Positions 1 through 11,067 of a stretch of DNA of 51,654 nt are shown here, piece by piece. The position numbers were made by a program, and so were the translations under genes. This DNA is from JBBRVW01 sp038246545 (GTDB lineage Bacteria > Actinomycetota > Actinomycetes > JACCUZ01). The notes beneath the pieces were generated by a model. It had not been told where the DNA came from. It was given only the letters and a program-made list of their open reading frames with translations, and made no database searches. Each line of letters opens with the position of its first letter. Position 1 is the stretch's first letter. The stretch is taken from the NCBI GenBank assembly GCA_038246545.1, contig JBBRVW010000035.1:1-51654 (forward strand). The letters are read 5' to 3'.

Positions 1-2742
<2,742 letters not shown>

Positions 2743-2745
2743 GCC

Positions 2746-2765
2746 GCCGCGGCGACCGCCGCGGC
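2746..2765 (+). terminator. Short GC hairpin just after uvrA
   Basis: GCCGCGGC and its exact complement are separated by GACC, four bases after the uvrA stop. It may assist the larger hairpin that follows. There is no T-run. Confidence 0.4.
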
Positions 2766-2781
2766 CTTCCCGGACGTGCAG

Positions 2782-2817
2782 ACGGCCGGCAGTCGTGGGG
2801 GGACGACTGCCGGCCGT
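2782..2817 (+). terminator. Strong terminator-like hairpin after uvrA
   Basis: ACGGCCGGCAGTCGT pairs perfectly (15 bp) with ACGACTGCCGGCCGT across a loop of six G. No U-tract follows, which is common for actinobacterial terminators. It lies between uvrA and the convergent receiver-domain gene, so it could serve both strands. The rest of 2743-3009 holds nothing I can identify. Confidence 0.7.
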
Positions 2818-3009
2818 GTGCCAGGGGGGCCCGGCTGGGACCGCACGGGGGAACGGCCCCAACCGGGTCTCGGCAGGTGCCGGGAACGGCAGGCCCGCCG
2901 ACGTCCCGACGAGTGTCCTGTCACCCACCATCGCCAGAGTGCCAGGGGTCGGCCCGGGCGGCGAGGTCCTGATGAACGGTTCTGGTCTCGTACATCCGTG
3001 CCGTTCGGG

Positions 3010-3456
3010 TCAGGCGGTCTGGCCCTTCCGGCCCACCAGGTCGGCGACCCGCTCGCGAACCTCGGCGGCGCAGCCGGCGATCACGAAGAGCATCCCTTCG
3101 GCGCAGCGCTGCACGCAGGTCGCCAGGTCCTCGTCGAGGGCGCCCTTCGCGACGTACCCGGTCGCGCCGGCGGTCAGCATGGCGAGCACCGTGTCGGCGT
3201 CGTCCTGTGCGCTCACGCACATGATCCGCGTCGCCGGCCAGCGCCGGGCGATCTCGGCGGCGAGGGCGGGGCCACCGCCCGGCATCTGCACGTCGAGGAC
3301 CGCGACGTCCGGCCGGTGCTCGTCGCACGCCTCCAGGGCCAGCCGTCCGTTGACCGCGGTCGCGACGACGTCCAGCCCCGGCGACGAGGACAGCACGTCG
3401 CGCGCCGCCGCCAGGAAGGCGGCGTTGTCGTCGGCGACGACGATGCGCAGCGGCAC
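3010..3456 (-). CDS. Stand-alone receiver-domain protein
   Basis: A 148-residue cytoplasmic response-regulator receiver domain with no output domain. The acidic pocket is D9-D10 (VVADDN), the phosphoacceptor is D55 (VAVLDVQMP), S82 is the switch Ser/Thr position and K104 the conserved lysine. The start chosen is GTG, preceded by AAGGA at a 9-10 base spacing; longer readings run through other genes. It diverges from a regulator/kinase pair 180 bp away, so it may be an additional target, phosphate sink or diguanylate-independent adaptor of that kinase (inference). A DNA-binding partner on another chain is possible. Confidence 0.85.
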   Translation of the reverse strand: MPLRIVVADDNAAFLAAARDVLSSSPGLDVVATAVNGRLALEACDEHRPDVAVLDVQMPGGGPALAAEIARRWPATRIMCVSAQDDADTVLAMLTAGATGYVAKGALDEDLATCVQRCAEGMLFVIAGCAAEVRERVADLVGRKGQTA

Positions 3457-3476
3457 GTCCGGACGTCCTTGTGGCA

Positions 3477-3533
3477 GGGGGCGACCCCCCGATGCTCCCG
3501 GCGCACGCGGAGCGAGGCAATCCCCCAGGGGGA
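3477..3533. promoter_or_regulatory. Divergent control region with G-run/C-run inverted repeats
   Basis: Between the receiver gene and the response regulator are two small palindromes, GGGGGCGACCCCCC (3477-3490) and TCCCCCAGGGGGA (3521-3533). They sit where an operator for both divergent genes would be expected. Whether they bind the regulator is not shown by sequence. Confidence 0.35.
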
Positions 3534-3636
3534 CCGCCGCCGTGTGGTGCTCATGCACTATCGGCAGATGCGCACGCACAGTCGGTACGTCGTGGCAGTC
3601 TGTACTCGACCAGCGGGGGACGAGGAGACTCGACAC

Positions 3637-4338
3637 GTGACCACAGCGGAGACGCCGGGATCCGGCACGGCCGGTACACCGGGACCGGTCCGGCTGCTCA
3701 TCGTCGACGACCACGACATGTTCGCCGACAGCCTGCGGCTCGCCCTCTCGACCGAGGACGACATGACCGTGATCGGCACGGCAGGCACCCTGGCCGCGGC
3801 GCGGGCGATGATCGTGGCCGACGCCCCGGACGTCGTGCTCCTCGACCACCGCCTGCCCGACGGCCTCGGCGTCGACTCGCTCGTGGAGCTCAAGGCGCTG
3901 CGGCCGAGCGCCAAGATCGTGGTGCTCACCGCGGCGGCCGAGGACGCGATGCTGGTCACCGCGACCGAGGCCGGCTGCGCCGGGTTCATCCTCAAGACCA
4001 GCGCCCTGGACGAGCTGGTGGCCGCGGTACGTACCGCCGCCGCCGGCGAGATCATGGTGAGCCCGGACCTGCTGGCCCGGCTCCTCAACCGCCTCCACCA
4101 CCGCCACGAGCAACCGGTGCACGACCTCACGACGCGTGAGCGCGAGATTCTCGGGCTGATCGCCGAGGGCCTCACCAACGGCGCCATCGCCAATCGCCTG
4201 TTCATCTCGGTCAACACGGTGCGCAACCACGTGCAGAACATCCTCGCCAAGCTCGACGCCCACTCCAAGCTCGAGGCGCTGTCGATCGCGATCCGGGACG
4301 GGCTCATCGACCCGCCGGCGGGAGCAGCACCGGCATGA
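3637..4338 (+). CDS. NarL/LuxR-family response regulator
   Basis: A 233-residue two-component transcription factor. The N-terminal receiver has D24-D25 and phosphoacceptor D70 (VVLLDHRLPD). The C-terminal LuxR-type helix-turn-helix runs from about residue 160 to 225 (LTTREREILGLIAEGLT...). The start is GTG behind GAGGAG; the open frame extends upstream to 2776 but through non-coding DNA. Its stop overlaps the kinase start by 4 bases (ATGA), so the two are a cognate pair. Target genes are unknown; the adjacent kinase and the Rieske gene are candidates. Confidence 0.93.
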   Translation: MTTAETPGSGTAGTPGPVRLLIVDDHDMFADSLRLALSTEDDMTVIGTAGTLAAARAMIVADAPDVVLLDHRLPDGLGVDSLVELKALRPSAKIVVLTAAAEDAMLVTATEAGCAGFILKTSALDELVAAVRTAAAGEIMVSPDLLARLLNRLHHRHEQPVHDLTTREREILGLIAEGLTNGAIANRLFISVNTVRNHVQNILAKLDAHSKLEALSIAIRDGLIDPPAGAAPA

Positions 4339-6443
4339 CCGCACCGGACACCCGGTCGACCCGCGACCTGGTGCTCGACGGCCTGTTGCGCAGCGCCCCG
4401 CTGTCGGTGTTCGCCTACGACGAGACGGGGATCTGCGTCTTCTCCGAGGGTGCCGCGCTGAAGAACCTCGGCCTCGAGCCCGGCGAGCTGGTCGGGCAGA
4501 GCATGTTCGACCTGTACGCCGAACAGTACCCGCACATCGTCGAGCGGCTGAAGGCGGCACTGCACGGGGACTCCGTCCACGAGACCGACACGATCCGCCA
4601 CCGCACGTACGACACGTGGTACCTGCCGCTCACCGCGTCGGAGGCCGACCACCGGATGGGAGTCGGCATCAGTGTCGACGTGACGGACCGGGCGACCGCC
4701 GAGTCGGCAGAAGTTCTCTACCGTGCCTTTGCCGAGGCTGCCCCCCAGTTCATCGCGCTCGCCCGGCCGGACGGCTCGGTCATCTTCGTCAACGCGGGCG
4801 GCCGTTCCCTGGCAGGGATCCCGGACGACGTCGACGTGACCACGAGGTCGATCGCCGACTTCCTCACCCCCGAGGGCCTGGTCGCAAGCCTCGAGGTGGA
4901 GCAGCCCGCCGTCGTCCGCGACGGCCGATGGACCGGGGAGACCACGCTTCGGCACTGGCCGACCGACGAGGGCATCCCGGTGCGGGTCTCCTCGTTCCTG
5001 GTCAACGATCCGGAGACCGGCGCCCCCCTGGCGCTGGCCACCGTCCAGTCCGACATCCGCGAGGTCGTCGCGGGGCGCGAGGCGGTCCAGCGACAGCTCG
5101 CCTACCAGCGCGGGCTGCTGCACCACCTGCACGAGGCGCAGGAGTCCGAGCGGCAGCGGATCGCCGCCGACATCCACGACGACACGGTCCAGGTGATGGC
5201 TGCGGTGAACCTCCGGCTGCAGTCCCTGCGACGGGCGCTGGACCCGGTGCTGCCGCCGGAGCGCCGGGGCGACCTCGAGGCGCTCGACCACTCCGTGCGC
5301 GAGGCCACCTCGCGACTGCGCCGGCTGCTCGTCGAGCTGGACCAGCCGTCGGTCGCGGACGACGACGTCCGAGCGGCTCTGCTGGCCACGGTCGAGGCGA
5401 CCCTCGGGGGCGGGGAGCCGCGACCGCTCGTGGAGGTGGCGGTCGACGTCGAGCCGGCGCCGATCGTCACCCGGGCCCTGGTGCGGATCGCCCACGAGGC
5501 ACTGACCAACGTGCGGAAGCACGCCGTGGCGCAGCACGTCGCGGTCCGGCTCGCGCAGGAGGCCGGCGAGTACGTCATGCGCATCGTCGACGACGGCGCC
5601 GGCATGGGCCCGGACGCCGACCGCCGCGGTGCGCTGCACCGCGGGCTGCGCGGCATGCGCGAGCGCGCCGAGGCGGTGGGCGGGATCCTGGTCGTCACCG
5701 ACCGGCCCGGTGGAGGTCTGGTCGTCGAGGCCCGCGTGCCGCACCTGCTGGGCCATCTCGAGCAGGGCAACTCGTTCCCCACGTCGCGGATCTTCCTCGA
5801 ACAGGTCATGGAAACCATCGGCGACGGCTACACCGCCGTCGACAAGGACTGGCGCTACGTCTTCGTCAACCGCGCGGCGTACGACCTGCTGCGCCGTGAC
5901 CCGGCCGATTCGCTCATCGGCAAGCGGCTCTGGGACGAGTTCGAGGTTGCGCCGGAGTTCGCTGCGGCCTACCACCGAGCTCGCGAGGAGCACGTGGCGG
6001 TCGAGGTCACGGGCTACCACGAGCCCTGGGACTGCTGGATCTACAACCGGATCCTCCCGACAGCCGGGGGGCTGTCCATCTTCGGGCGCGACGTCACCGA
6101 GCAGATGCGGGCGCGCGACGATGCGGTCAACCATGCACGGCTGGTCCGTTCGGGGCGCGCACTGATCCATGCCATCGCCGCCGGAGGGGACGGCGACGCC
6201 GAGGCCCTGCGCAACGCTGCGGCCGCTGTCGCGGAATCCTGGCCGGTGCGCGGCATGCGGGTCCGCTGGCCGGGCGGCTCGGTCACCGCTGGCGAGAGCG
6301 CCGGGCCGGTACGCCGGGTCTACCTCGAGGTCGGGGGGCGGCAGGTCGGCCAGGTGGAGGTGTTCGGCGAGACCGACCCGGTCGACGCCGACCTCCTGCA
6401 GCTGCTCGCGGTCCGCGTCTCAGCGGTGCGGTCCGGCTCTTGA
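4335..6443 (+). CDS. Multi-PAS sensor histidine kinase (HisKA_3 type) with C-terminal PAS
   Basis: A 702-residue kinase for the preceding regulator, with no membrane segment, so cytosolic sensing is likely. Order seen: PAS (about 10-120), PAS (128-245), HisKA_3 dimerisation segment with phosphoacceptor H281 (AADIHDDTVQ), HATPase (about 375-475; N-box EALTNVRKHA, G-box GLRGMRERA), then a third PAS (about 490-595; GDGYTAVDKDWRYVFVNRAA) and a GAF-like tail of about 100 residues. Sensor domains normally precede the ATPase, so the last two are oddly placed. It is translationally coupled to the response regulator. The ligand cannot be read from sequence. Confidence 0.92.
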   Translation: MTAPDTRSTRDLVLDGLLRSAPLSVFAYDETGICVFSEGAALKNLGLEPGELVGQSMFDLYAEQYPHIVERLKAALHGDSVHETDTIRHRTYDTWYLPLTASEADHRMGVGISVDVTDRATAESAEVLYRAFAEAAPQFIALARPDGSVIFVNAGGRSLAGIPDDVDVTTRSIADFLTPEGLVASLEVEQPAVVRDGRWTGETTLRHWPTDEGIPVRVSSFLVNDPETGAPLALATVQSDIREVVAGREAVQRQLAYQRGLLHHLHEAQESERQRIAADIHDDTVQVMAAVNLRLQSLRRALDPVLPPERRGDLEALDHSVREATSRLRRLLVELDQPSVADDDVRAALLATVEATLGGGEPRPLVEVAVDVEPAPIVTRALVRIAHEALTNVRKHAVAQHVAVRLAQEAGEYVMRIVDDGAGMGPDADRRGALHRGLRGMRERAEAVGGILVVTDRPGGGLVVEARVPHLLGHLEQGNSFPTSRIFLEQVMETIGDGYTAVDKDWRYVFVNRAAYDLLRRDPADSLIGKRLWDEFEVAPEFAAAYHRAREEHVAVEVTGYHEPWDCWIYNRILPTAGGLSIFGRDVTEQMRARDDAVNHARLVRSGRALIHAIAAGGDGDAEALRNAAAAVAESWPVRGMRVRWPGGSVTAGESAGPVRRVYLEVGGRQVGQVEVFGETDPVDADLLQLLAVRVSAVRSGS

Positions 6444-6496
6444 GACGAGATCTTCCGGACCGAAACCTGCCGCCCGTGCCGCTCGTAGGGACTCAC

Positions 6497-7033
6497 ATGG
6501 ACCAGAACTCCCCTGCAGGAGACGCCAGCTTTCCTGACCGCGCCGCCGACGGCCCCGGCGGCGACGGCGTGGGCGGCACCAGCCGCCGGCACGTCCTCGG
6601 CCTGGTGGTCGTGGCCGGCGCGGGGCTCCCGGTCCTCGCCGCGTGCGGCGGCGGCAGCGACACCACCGCGACCTCCGGAACCTCGGGCAAGCCGCCGGCG
6701 GCCAGCGGGAGCAGTGCCGCTCCCGCGGGTCCGCTGGTCGCGACCGGCGACGTCCCGGTCGACGGCGGGGTGATCCTCGACGCCCGGAAGATCGTCGTCA
6801 CCCAGCCGACCAAGGGCACCTTCAAGGCGTTCTCCGCGGTCTGCACCCACCAGTCCTGCACGGTGAGCACGGTCGAGAAGGGCGCGGTCATCTGTCCCTG
6901 TCACCAGAGCGCGTTCTCGATCACCGACGGCGCGCCGACGACCAACCCGGTCACCGGCAAGCGCGGGCCGGCGCCCTCGCCCCTGGCCGAGATCGCGGTC
7001 ACCGTCCAGGGCGGCCAGGTCGTCGAGGCCTGA
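6497..7033 (+). CDS. Rieske [2Fe-2S] lipoprotein with Tat-like signal
   Basis: A 178-residue exported Rieske protein. The signal has a twin arginine (S29-R30-R31) and a lipobox VLAAC with C50 as the lipidated residue, followed by a Gly/Ser/Thr-rich linker. The cluster motif is C116-T-H118 and C133-P-C-H136, with C121 and C135 placed for the usual disulfide. ATG at 6497 is chosen because TAGGGA lies six bases upstream; the frame opens at 6440 without a ribosome site. It starts 53 bp after the kinase gene. It is probably an electron carrier on the outer face of the membrane; its partner is not in the window. Confidence 0.9.
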   Translation: MDQNSPAGDASFPDRAADGPGGDGVGGTSRRHVLGLVVVAGAGLPVLAACGGGSDTTATSGTSGKPPAASGSSAAPAGPLVATGDVPVDGGVILDARKIVVTQPTKGTFKAFSAVCTHQSCTVSTVEKGAVICPCHQSAFSITDGAPTTNPVTGKRGPAPSPLAEIAVTVQGGQVVEA

Positions 7034-7085
7034 TCGCCTCACGGCCCGACCGTTCGCCTGGTCGGCGGGCGTCGGTCGCCGGTCG

Positions 7086-7091
7086 TAGTGT
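7086..7091 (+). promoter_or_regulatory. -10 hexamer for leaderless uvrC transcript
   Basis: TAGTGT is followed by exactly six bases and then the GTG start of uvrC. There is no ribosome-binding site, so transcription probably begins at the start codon. Confidence 0.55.
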
Positions 7092-7097
7092 TGCCGG

Positions 7098-9164
7098 GTG
7101 GCAGATCCGGCGTCCTACCGTCCCGCGCCGGGCGCGGTGCCGGACGCTCCGGGCGTCTACCGGTTCCGTGACGAGCAGGACCGCGTCATCTACGTCGGCA
7201 AGGCGCGCAGCCTGCGGTCCCGCCTGGGCTCCTACTTCCAGGACATCTCGAACCTCCACCCGCGGACCCAGACGATGGTCACCACGGCGGCCCGGGTGGA
7301 GTGGACGGTCGTCGGCACCGAGGTCGAAGCACTCCAGCTGGAGTACACCTGGATCAAGGAGTTCGACCCGCGCTTCAACGTGAAGTACCGCGACGACAAG
7401 AGCTATCCGAGCCTCGCCGTGACCCTCAACGAGGAGTTCCCGCGCCTGCAGGTGATGCGCGGGCCCAAGCGCAAGGGCGTCCGCTACTTCGGTCCCTACT
7501 CGCACGCCTGGGCGATCCGCGAGACCCTCGACCTGCTGCTGCGGGTCTTCCCGGCCAGGACCTGCTCCGCGGGAGTCTTCAAGCGGGCGGGGCAGGTCGG
7601 GCGTCCCTGCCTGCTCGGCTACATCGGCAAGTGCTCGGCACCGTGCGTCGGACGGGTCAACGCCGAGGAGCACCGCCGGATCGTCGAGGACTTCTGCGAC
7701 TTCATGGCCGGTCAGACGTCGACCTACCTGCGACGTCTCGAGAAGGACATGCAGGTCGCGGCGGCAAGCCAGGAGTACGAGCGGGCGGCTCGCCTGCGCG
7801 ACGACATCAAGGCGCTCGAGCGCGCGGTCGAGAAGCAGTCCGTCGTCCTCGGCGACGGGACCGACGCCGACGTCGTGGCGTTCGCCGAGGACCCGCTCGA
7901 GGCCGCGGTCCAGGTGTTCTACGTGCGCGGTGGCCGGGTGCGCGGCCAGCGCGGCTGGGTGGTGGACAAGGTCGAGGACCTCACCACGGGTGACCTCGTG
8001 GAGCACTTCATCCAGCAGGTCTACGGCGCCAGCGGCGAGGCGGGCGAGGGCGGCTGGGGCGACGCCGTGCCGCGCGAGGTGCTGGTGCCCGCGATGCCAC
8101 CGGACGCCGACTCGGTGCAGGAGTGGCTCTCGTCCATGCGCGGCAGCCAGGTCGACCTCCGGGTCCCGCAGCGCGGCGACAAGCGGTCCCTGATGGAGAC
8201 CGTCGCCCGCAACGCGGGTCAGTCGCTGGCGCTGCACAAGACCCGTCGCGGCAGCGACCTCACCAGCCGCAGCGTCGCGCTGCAGGAGCTGCAGGACGCG
8301 CTCGGCCTCGACGAGGCACCGCTGCGCATCGAGTGCTACGACGTCTCCCACCTCCAGGAGAGCGACGTGGTCGCCTCGCAGGTCGTCTTCGAGGACGGGC
8401 TGGCCCGCAAGTCGGAGTACCGCCGCTACGTCGTGCGCGGCTACGCCGGGCGCGGCGACGTCGCGTCCGTCTACGAGGTGATCAGCAGGCGGTTCCGCCG
8501 GTACGTCGAGGAGCGAGCTGAGACAGGTGAGGTCGAGGGCGCCACCGGTGACGCCGCCGGCCCGGTCGCCGGCATGGAGGCCCCGGCCGGGATCGACCCG
8601 GAGACCGGTCGGCCGCGTCGCTTCGCCTACCCGCCCAACCTCGTCGTCGTCGACGGCGGCGCGCCCCAGGTCGCCGCGGCGCAGCGCGCGCTCGACGAGC
8701 TCGGCGTCGACGACGTCGCGCTGTGCGGCCTCGCCAAGCGACTCGAGGAGGTGTGGCTCCCGAACGACCCGCACCCCGTGCTCCTGCCGCGTACCAGCGA
8801 GGGTCTCTACCTGCTCCAGAGGGTCCGGGACGAGGCGCACCGGTTCGCCATCACCCACCACCGGAACCGTCGCTCGCGGACGATGACCGAGAGCGCGCTG
8901 GACGGCGTCCCCGGGCTCGGGGAGACCCGGCGCAGGGCGCTGCTCAAGCACTTCGGCTCGCTCAAGCGGCTCCGCGCGGCCACGGTCCAGGACGTCATGG
9001 CCGTCCCCGGGGTAGGCCCGCAGACCGCCGAGGCAGTCGTGCGCGCACTGGCCGACCCTGCCAGGGTCAGGCCCGGTCCTGCGGTCAACACCGCCACGGG
9101 TGAGATCCTGGACGACACGACGGACACGCCCACCCCCGTCCCAGCTGTCGAGGAGACGCCGTGA
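7098..9164 (+). CDS. uvrC: Excinuclease ABC subunit C
   Basis: A dual-incision nuclease of nucleotide excision repair, 688 residues, within the usual actinobacterial range. The N-terminal GIY-YIG domain makes the 3' cut (PGVYRFRDEQDRVIYVGKA, near residue 14). A UVR motif near 215-250 contacts UvrB (KDMQVAAASQEYERAARLRDDI). The central RNase-H-like domain makes the 5' cut (RIECYDVSHLQ; NLVVVDGG), and tandem helix-hairpin-helix motifs end the protein (LDGVPGLGETRRRALLKHFG). GTG start; its last four bases overlap rapZ. The first gene of uvrC-rapZ-yvcK-whiA. Confidence 0.98.
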   Translation: MADPASYRPAPGAVPDAPGVYRFRDEQDRVIYVGKARSLRSRLGSYFQDISNLHPRTQTMVTTAARVEWTVVGTEVEALQLEYTWIKEFDPRFNVKYRDDKSYPSLAVTLNEEFPRLQVMRGPKRKGVRYFGPYSHAWAIRETLDLLLRVFPARTCSAGVFKRAGQVGRPCLLGYIGKCSAPCVGRVNAEEHRRIVEDFCDFMAGQTSTYLRRLEKDMQVAAASQEYERAARLRDDIKALERAVEKQSVVLGDGTDADVVAFAEDPLEAAVQVFYVRGGRVRGQRGWVVDKVEDLTTGDLVEHFIQQVYGASGEAGEGGWGDAVPREVLVPAMPPDADSVQEWLSSMRGSQVDLRVPQRGDKRSLMETVARNAGQSLALHKTRRGSDLTSRSVALQELQDALGLDEAPLRIECYDVSHLQESDVVASQVVFEDGLARKSEYRRYVVRGYAGRGDVASVYEVISRRFRRYVEERAETGEVEGATGDAAGPVAGMEAPAGIDPETGRPRRFAYPPNLVVVDGGAPQVAAAQRALDELGVDDVALCGLAKRLEEVWLPNDPHPVLLPRTSEGLYLLQRVRDEAHRFAITHHRNRRSRTMTESALDGVPGLGETRRRALLKHFGSLKRLRAATVQDVMAVPGVGPQTAEAVVRALADPARVRPGPAVNTATGEILDDTTDTPTPVPAVEETP

Positions 9165-10093
9165 GCCATTCTCGACCCACCGAGCCCGTCCCGATCGACG
9201 TCGCCGAGGTGTCCGAGACCGCGGCCGAGGGCGCGCACCTCCCGGACCTCGCGATCATCACCGGCATGTCCGGGGCCGGCCGCAGCACTGCCGCCAACGT
9301 GCTGGAGGACCTCGGCTGGTTCGTCGTCGACAACCTCCCCCCGGCGCTGCTCCCCACCCTGGCCGAGCTCGGAGGCCGGTCGCGCGGCGACGTGGCGCGG
9401 ATGGCCGCCGTCGTCGATGTCCGCAGCCGGGCGTTCTTCGCCGACCTCACGGCGGCGCTCGCGCAGCTCGCCGACGACGGCAGCAACCCACGCATCGTGT
9501 TCCTGGAGGCGTCCGACGACGCCCTGGTGCGCCGGCACGAAGGGGTCCGGCGCCCGCACCCGCTGCAGGCCGACGGCCGCATCGTCGACGGCATCGCGCG
9601 CGAGCGCGAGATGCTCCGCGACCTCCGGGCCGAGGCCGACATCGTGCTCGACACGACCGACCTCAACGTCCACGAGCTCGGTTCCAAGGTCATCGCCGCC
9701 TTCCAGCAGACCGAGCCGGGCCTGCACGCCACCGTGATGTCGTTCGGCTTCAAGTACGGGCTGCCGGTCGACGCCGACCTCGTCGTCGACTGCCGCTTCC
9801 TGCCCAACCCGCACTGGGTGCCGGAGCTGCGGTCGCTGACCGGGCGGGACGAGGCCGTCCGCGACTACGTGATGGCCCAGGTCGGTGCCGACGACTTCCT
9901 CGCGACCTACGAGCACCTGCTCGACGTCATCGGGGCGGGCTACCAGCGCGAGGGCAAGCGGTACGTCACGCTCGCCGTCGGCTGCACCGGCGGCAAGCAC
10001 CGCTCGGTCGCCATGGCGGAGGAGCTGGCCCGACGGCTCTCGTCACACGACATCGACACCGCCGTCGTCCACCGAGACCTCGGGCGGGAGTGA
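9161..10093 (+). CDS. rapZ: RapZ/YvcJ-family P-loop nucleotide-binding protein
   Basis: 310 residues, GTG start overlapping the uvrC stop (GTGA). The P-loop reads GMSGAGRS, with Arg in place of the usual Lys, a substitution I recall from other actinobacterial members rather than damage. The C-terminal domain carries the conserved GCTGGKHRSVAMAEELA segment. In E. coli RapZ controls GlmS through small RNAs; in actinobacteria that circuit is absent and the role is less clear. It always sits with yvcK and whiA, and here the three genes are almost contiguous. Confidence 0.95.
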   Translation: MSHSRPTEPVPIDVAEVSETAAEGAHLPDLAIITGMSGAGRSTAANVLEDLGWFVVDNLPPALLPTLAELGGRSRGDVARMAAVVDVRSRAFFADLTAALAQLADDGSNPRIVFLEASDDALVRRHEGVRRPHPLQADGRIVDGIAREREMLRDLRAEADIVLDTTDLNVHELGSKVIAAFQQTEPGLHATVMSFGFKYGLPVDADLVVDCRFLPNPHWVPELRSLTGRDEAVRDYVMAQVGADDFLATYEHLLDVIGAGYQREGKRYVTLAVGCTGGKHRSVAMAEELARRLSSHDIDTAVVHRDLGRE

Positions 10094-10094
10094 C

Positions 10095-11063
10095 GTGCCG
10101 GTGACGAGGGGCGGCTCGCCGACCGTGGTGGCGCTCGGGGGCGGGCACGGCCTGGCCAACGCGCTCAAGGCGCTGCGCCGGGTCACGGAGCGGCCGACAG
10201 CCGTCGTGACGGTGGCTGACGACGGCGGCTCGAGCGGACGGCTGCGCCGCGAGCTGGGAGTCCTTCCACCGGGCGACCTGCGGATGGCGCTCGCGGCACT
10301 GTGCGGCGACGACGACTGGGGCCGCACCTGGAGCGACGTCGTCCAGCACCGGTTCCGCAGCGAGGGCGAGCTGCACGAGCACTCGGTGGGCAACCTCCTG
10401 ATCGTGGCGCTCTGGGAGCTGCTCGACGACTCCGTCGTCGGCCTCGACTGGATGGCCCGGCTGCTGGGCGTCGAGGGGCGGGTGCTGCCGATGTCGCTGG
10501 TCCCGCTGGACATCGAGGCGGAGGTCGAGGTGGGGGACGGCCGACTGGAACGCGTCCGCGGCCAGGTCGCGGTCGCCTCCACGTCAGGGCGCGTGCGCAG
10601 CGTCTCCCTATTGCCGCCGGAGCCGCCCGCTTGCCCGGAGGCCGTTGCGGCCGTACGCGCGGCGGACTGGGTCGTGCTGGGACCGGGCAGCTGGTTCACC
10701 AGCGTGCTGCCGCACCTGCTGGTTCCCGACCTGGCGGCGGCGCTGCAGAGCACGCCGGCCCGCCGGCTGCTGGTCCTCAACCTGCAGACCCAGCCGGGGG
10801 AGACGGACGGCTTCACGCCGCAGGTCCACCTCGAGGTGCTGGCGCGGCACGCGCCCGACCTCCAGCTGGACCTCGTGCTGGCCGACCCCGTCGGGGTCGC
10901 CGACCGGCCCGCTCTCGAGGCGGCCGCGGCCGCGCTCGGTGCCAAGCTGGTCCTCGCTCCGCTGGCCCTCGCCGAGCGCCCTGACCAGCACGACCCGGAC
11001 CTGCTCGCGACAGCATTTCGCGACCTCTTCGCATCAGACCGACCGCCGACTGACAGGATCTGA
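10095..11063 (+). CDS. yvcK: YvcK/CofD-like gluconeogenesis factor
   Basis: 322 residues with the family N-terminal VVALGGGHGLANAL motif, then TVADDGGSSGRLRRELG and GNLLIVALWE. YvcK proteins bind UDP-sugars and influence central carbon metabolism and cell-wall synthesis (established for Bacillus and Mycobacterium). GTG at 10095 lies one base after the rapZ stop with GGGAG four bases upstream; GTG at 10101 is an alternative with better spacing. Operon member between rapZ and whiA. Confidence 0.94.
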   Translation: MPVTRGGSPTVVALGGGHGLANALKALRRVTERPTAVVTVADDGGSSGRLRRELGVLPPGDLRMALAALCGDDDWGRTWSDVVQHRFRSEGELHEHSVGNLLIVALWELLDDSVVGLDWMARLLGVEGRVLPMSLVPLDIEAEVEVGDGRLERVRGQVAVASTSGRVRSVSLLPPEPPACPEAVAAVRAADWVVLGPGSWFTSVLPHLLVPDLAAALQSTPARRLLVLNLQTQPGETDGFTPQVHLEVLARHAPDLQLDLVLADPVGVADRPALEAAAAALGAKLVLAPLALAERPDQHDPDLLATAFRDLFASDRPPTDRI

Positions 11064-11067
11064 GCCC

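Noticed and set aside
3558..6170. Long minus-strand open frame opposite the regulator and kinase
   Set aside because: No family motifs; it mirrors the third-position bias of the + strand kinase gene.
9270..9300. Defective P-loop in RapZ (Arg for Lys)
   Set aside because: I recall the same substitution in other actinobacterial RapZ proteins, so it is a lineage feature, not a lesion.
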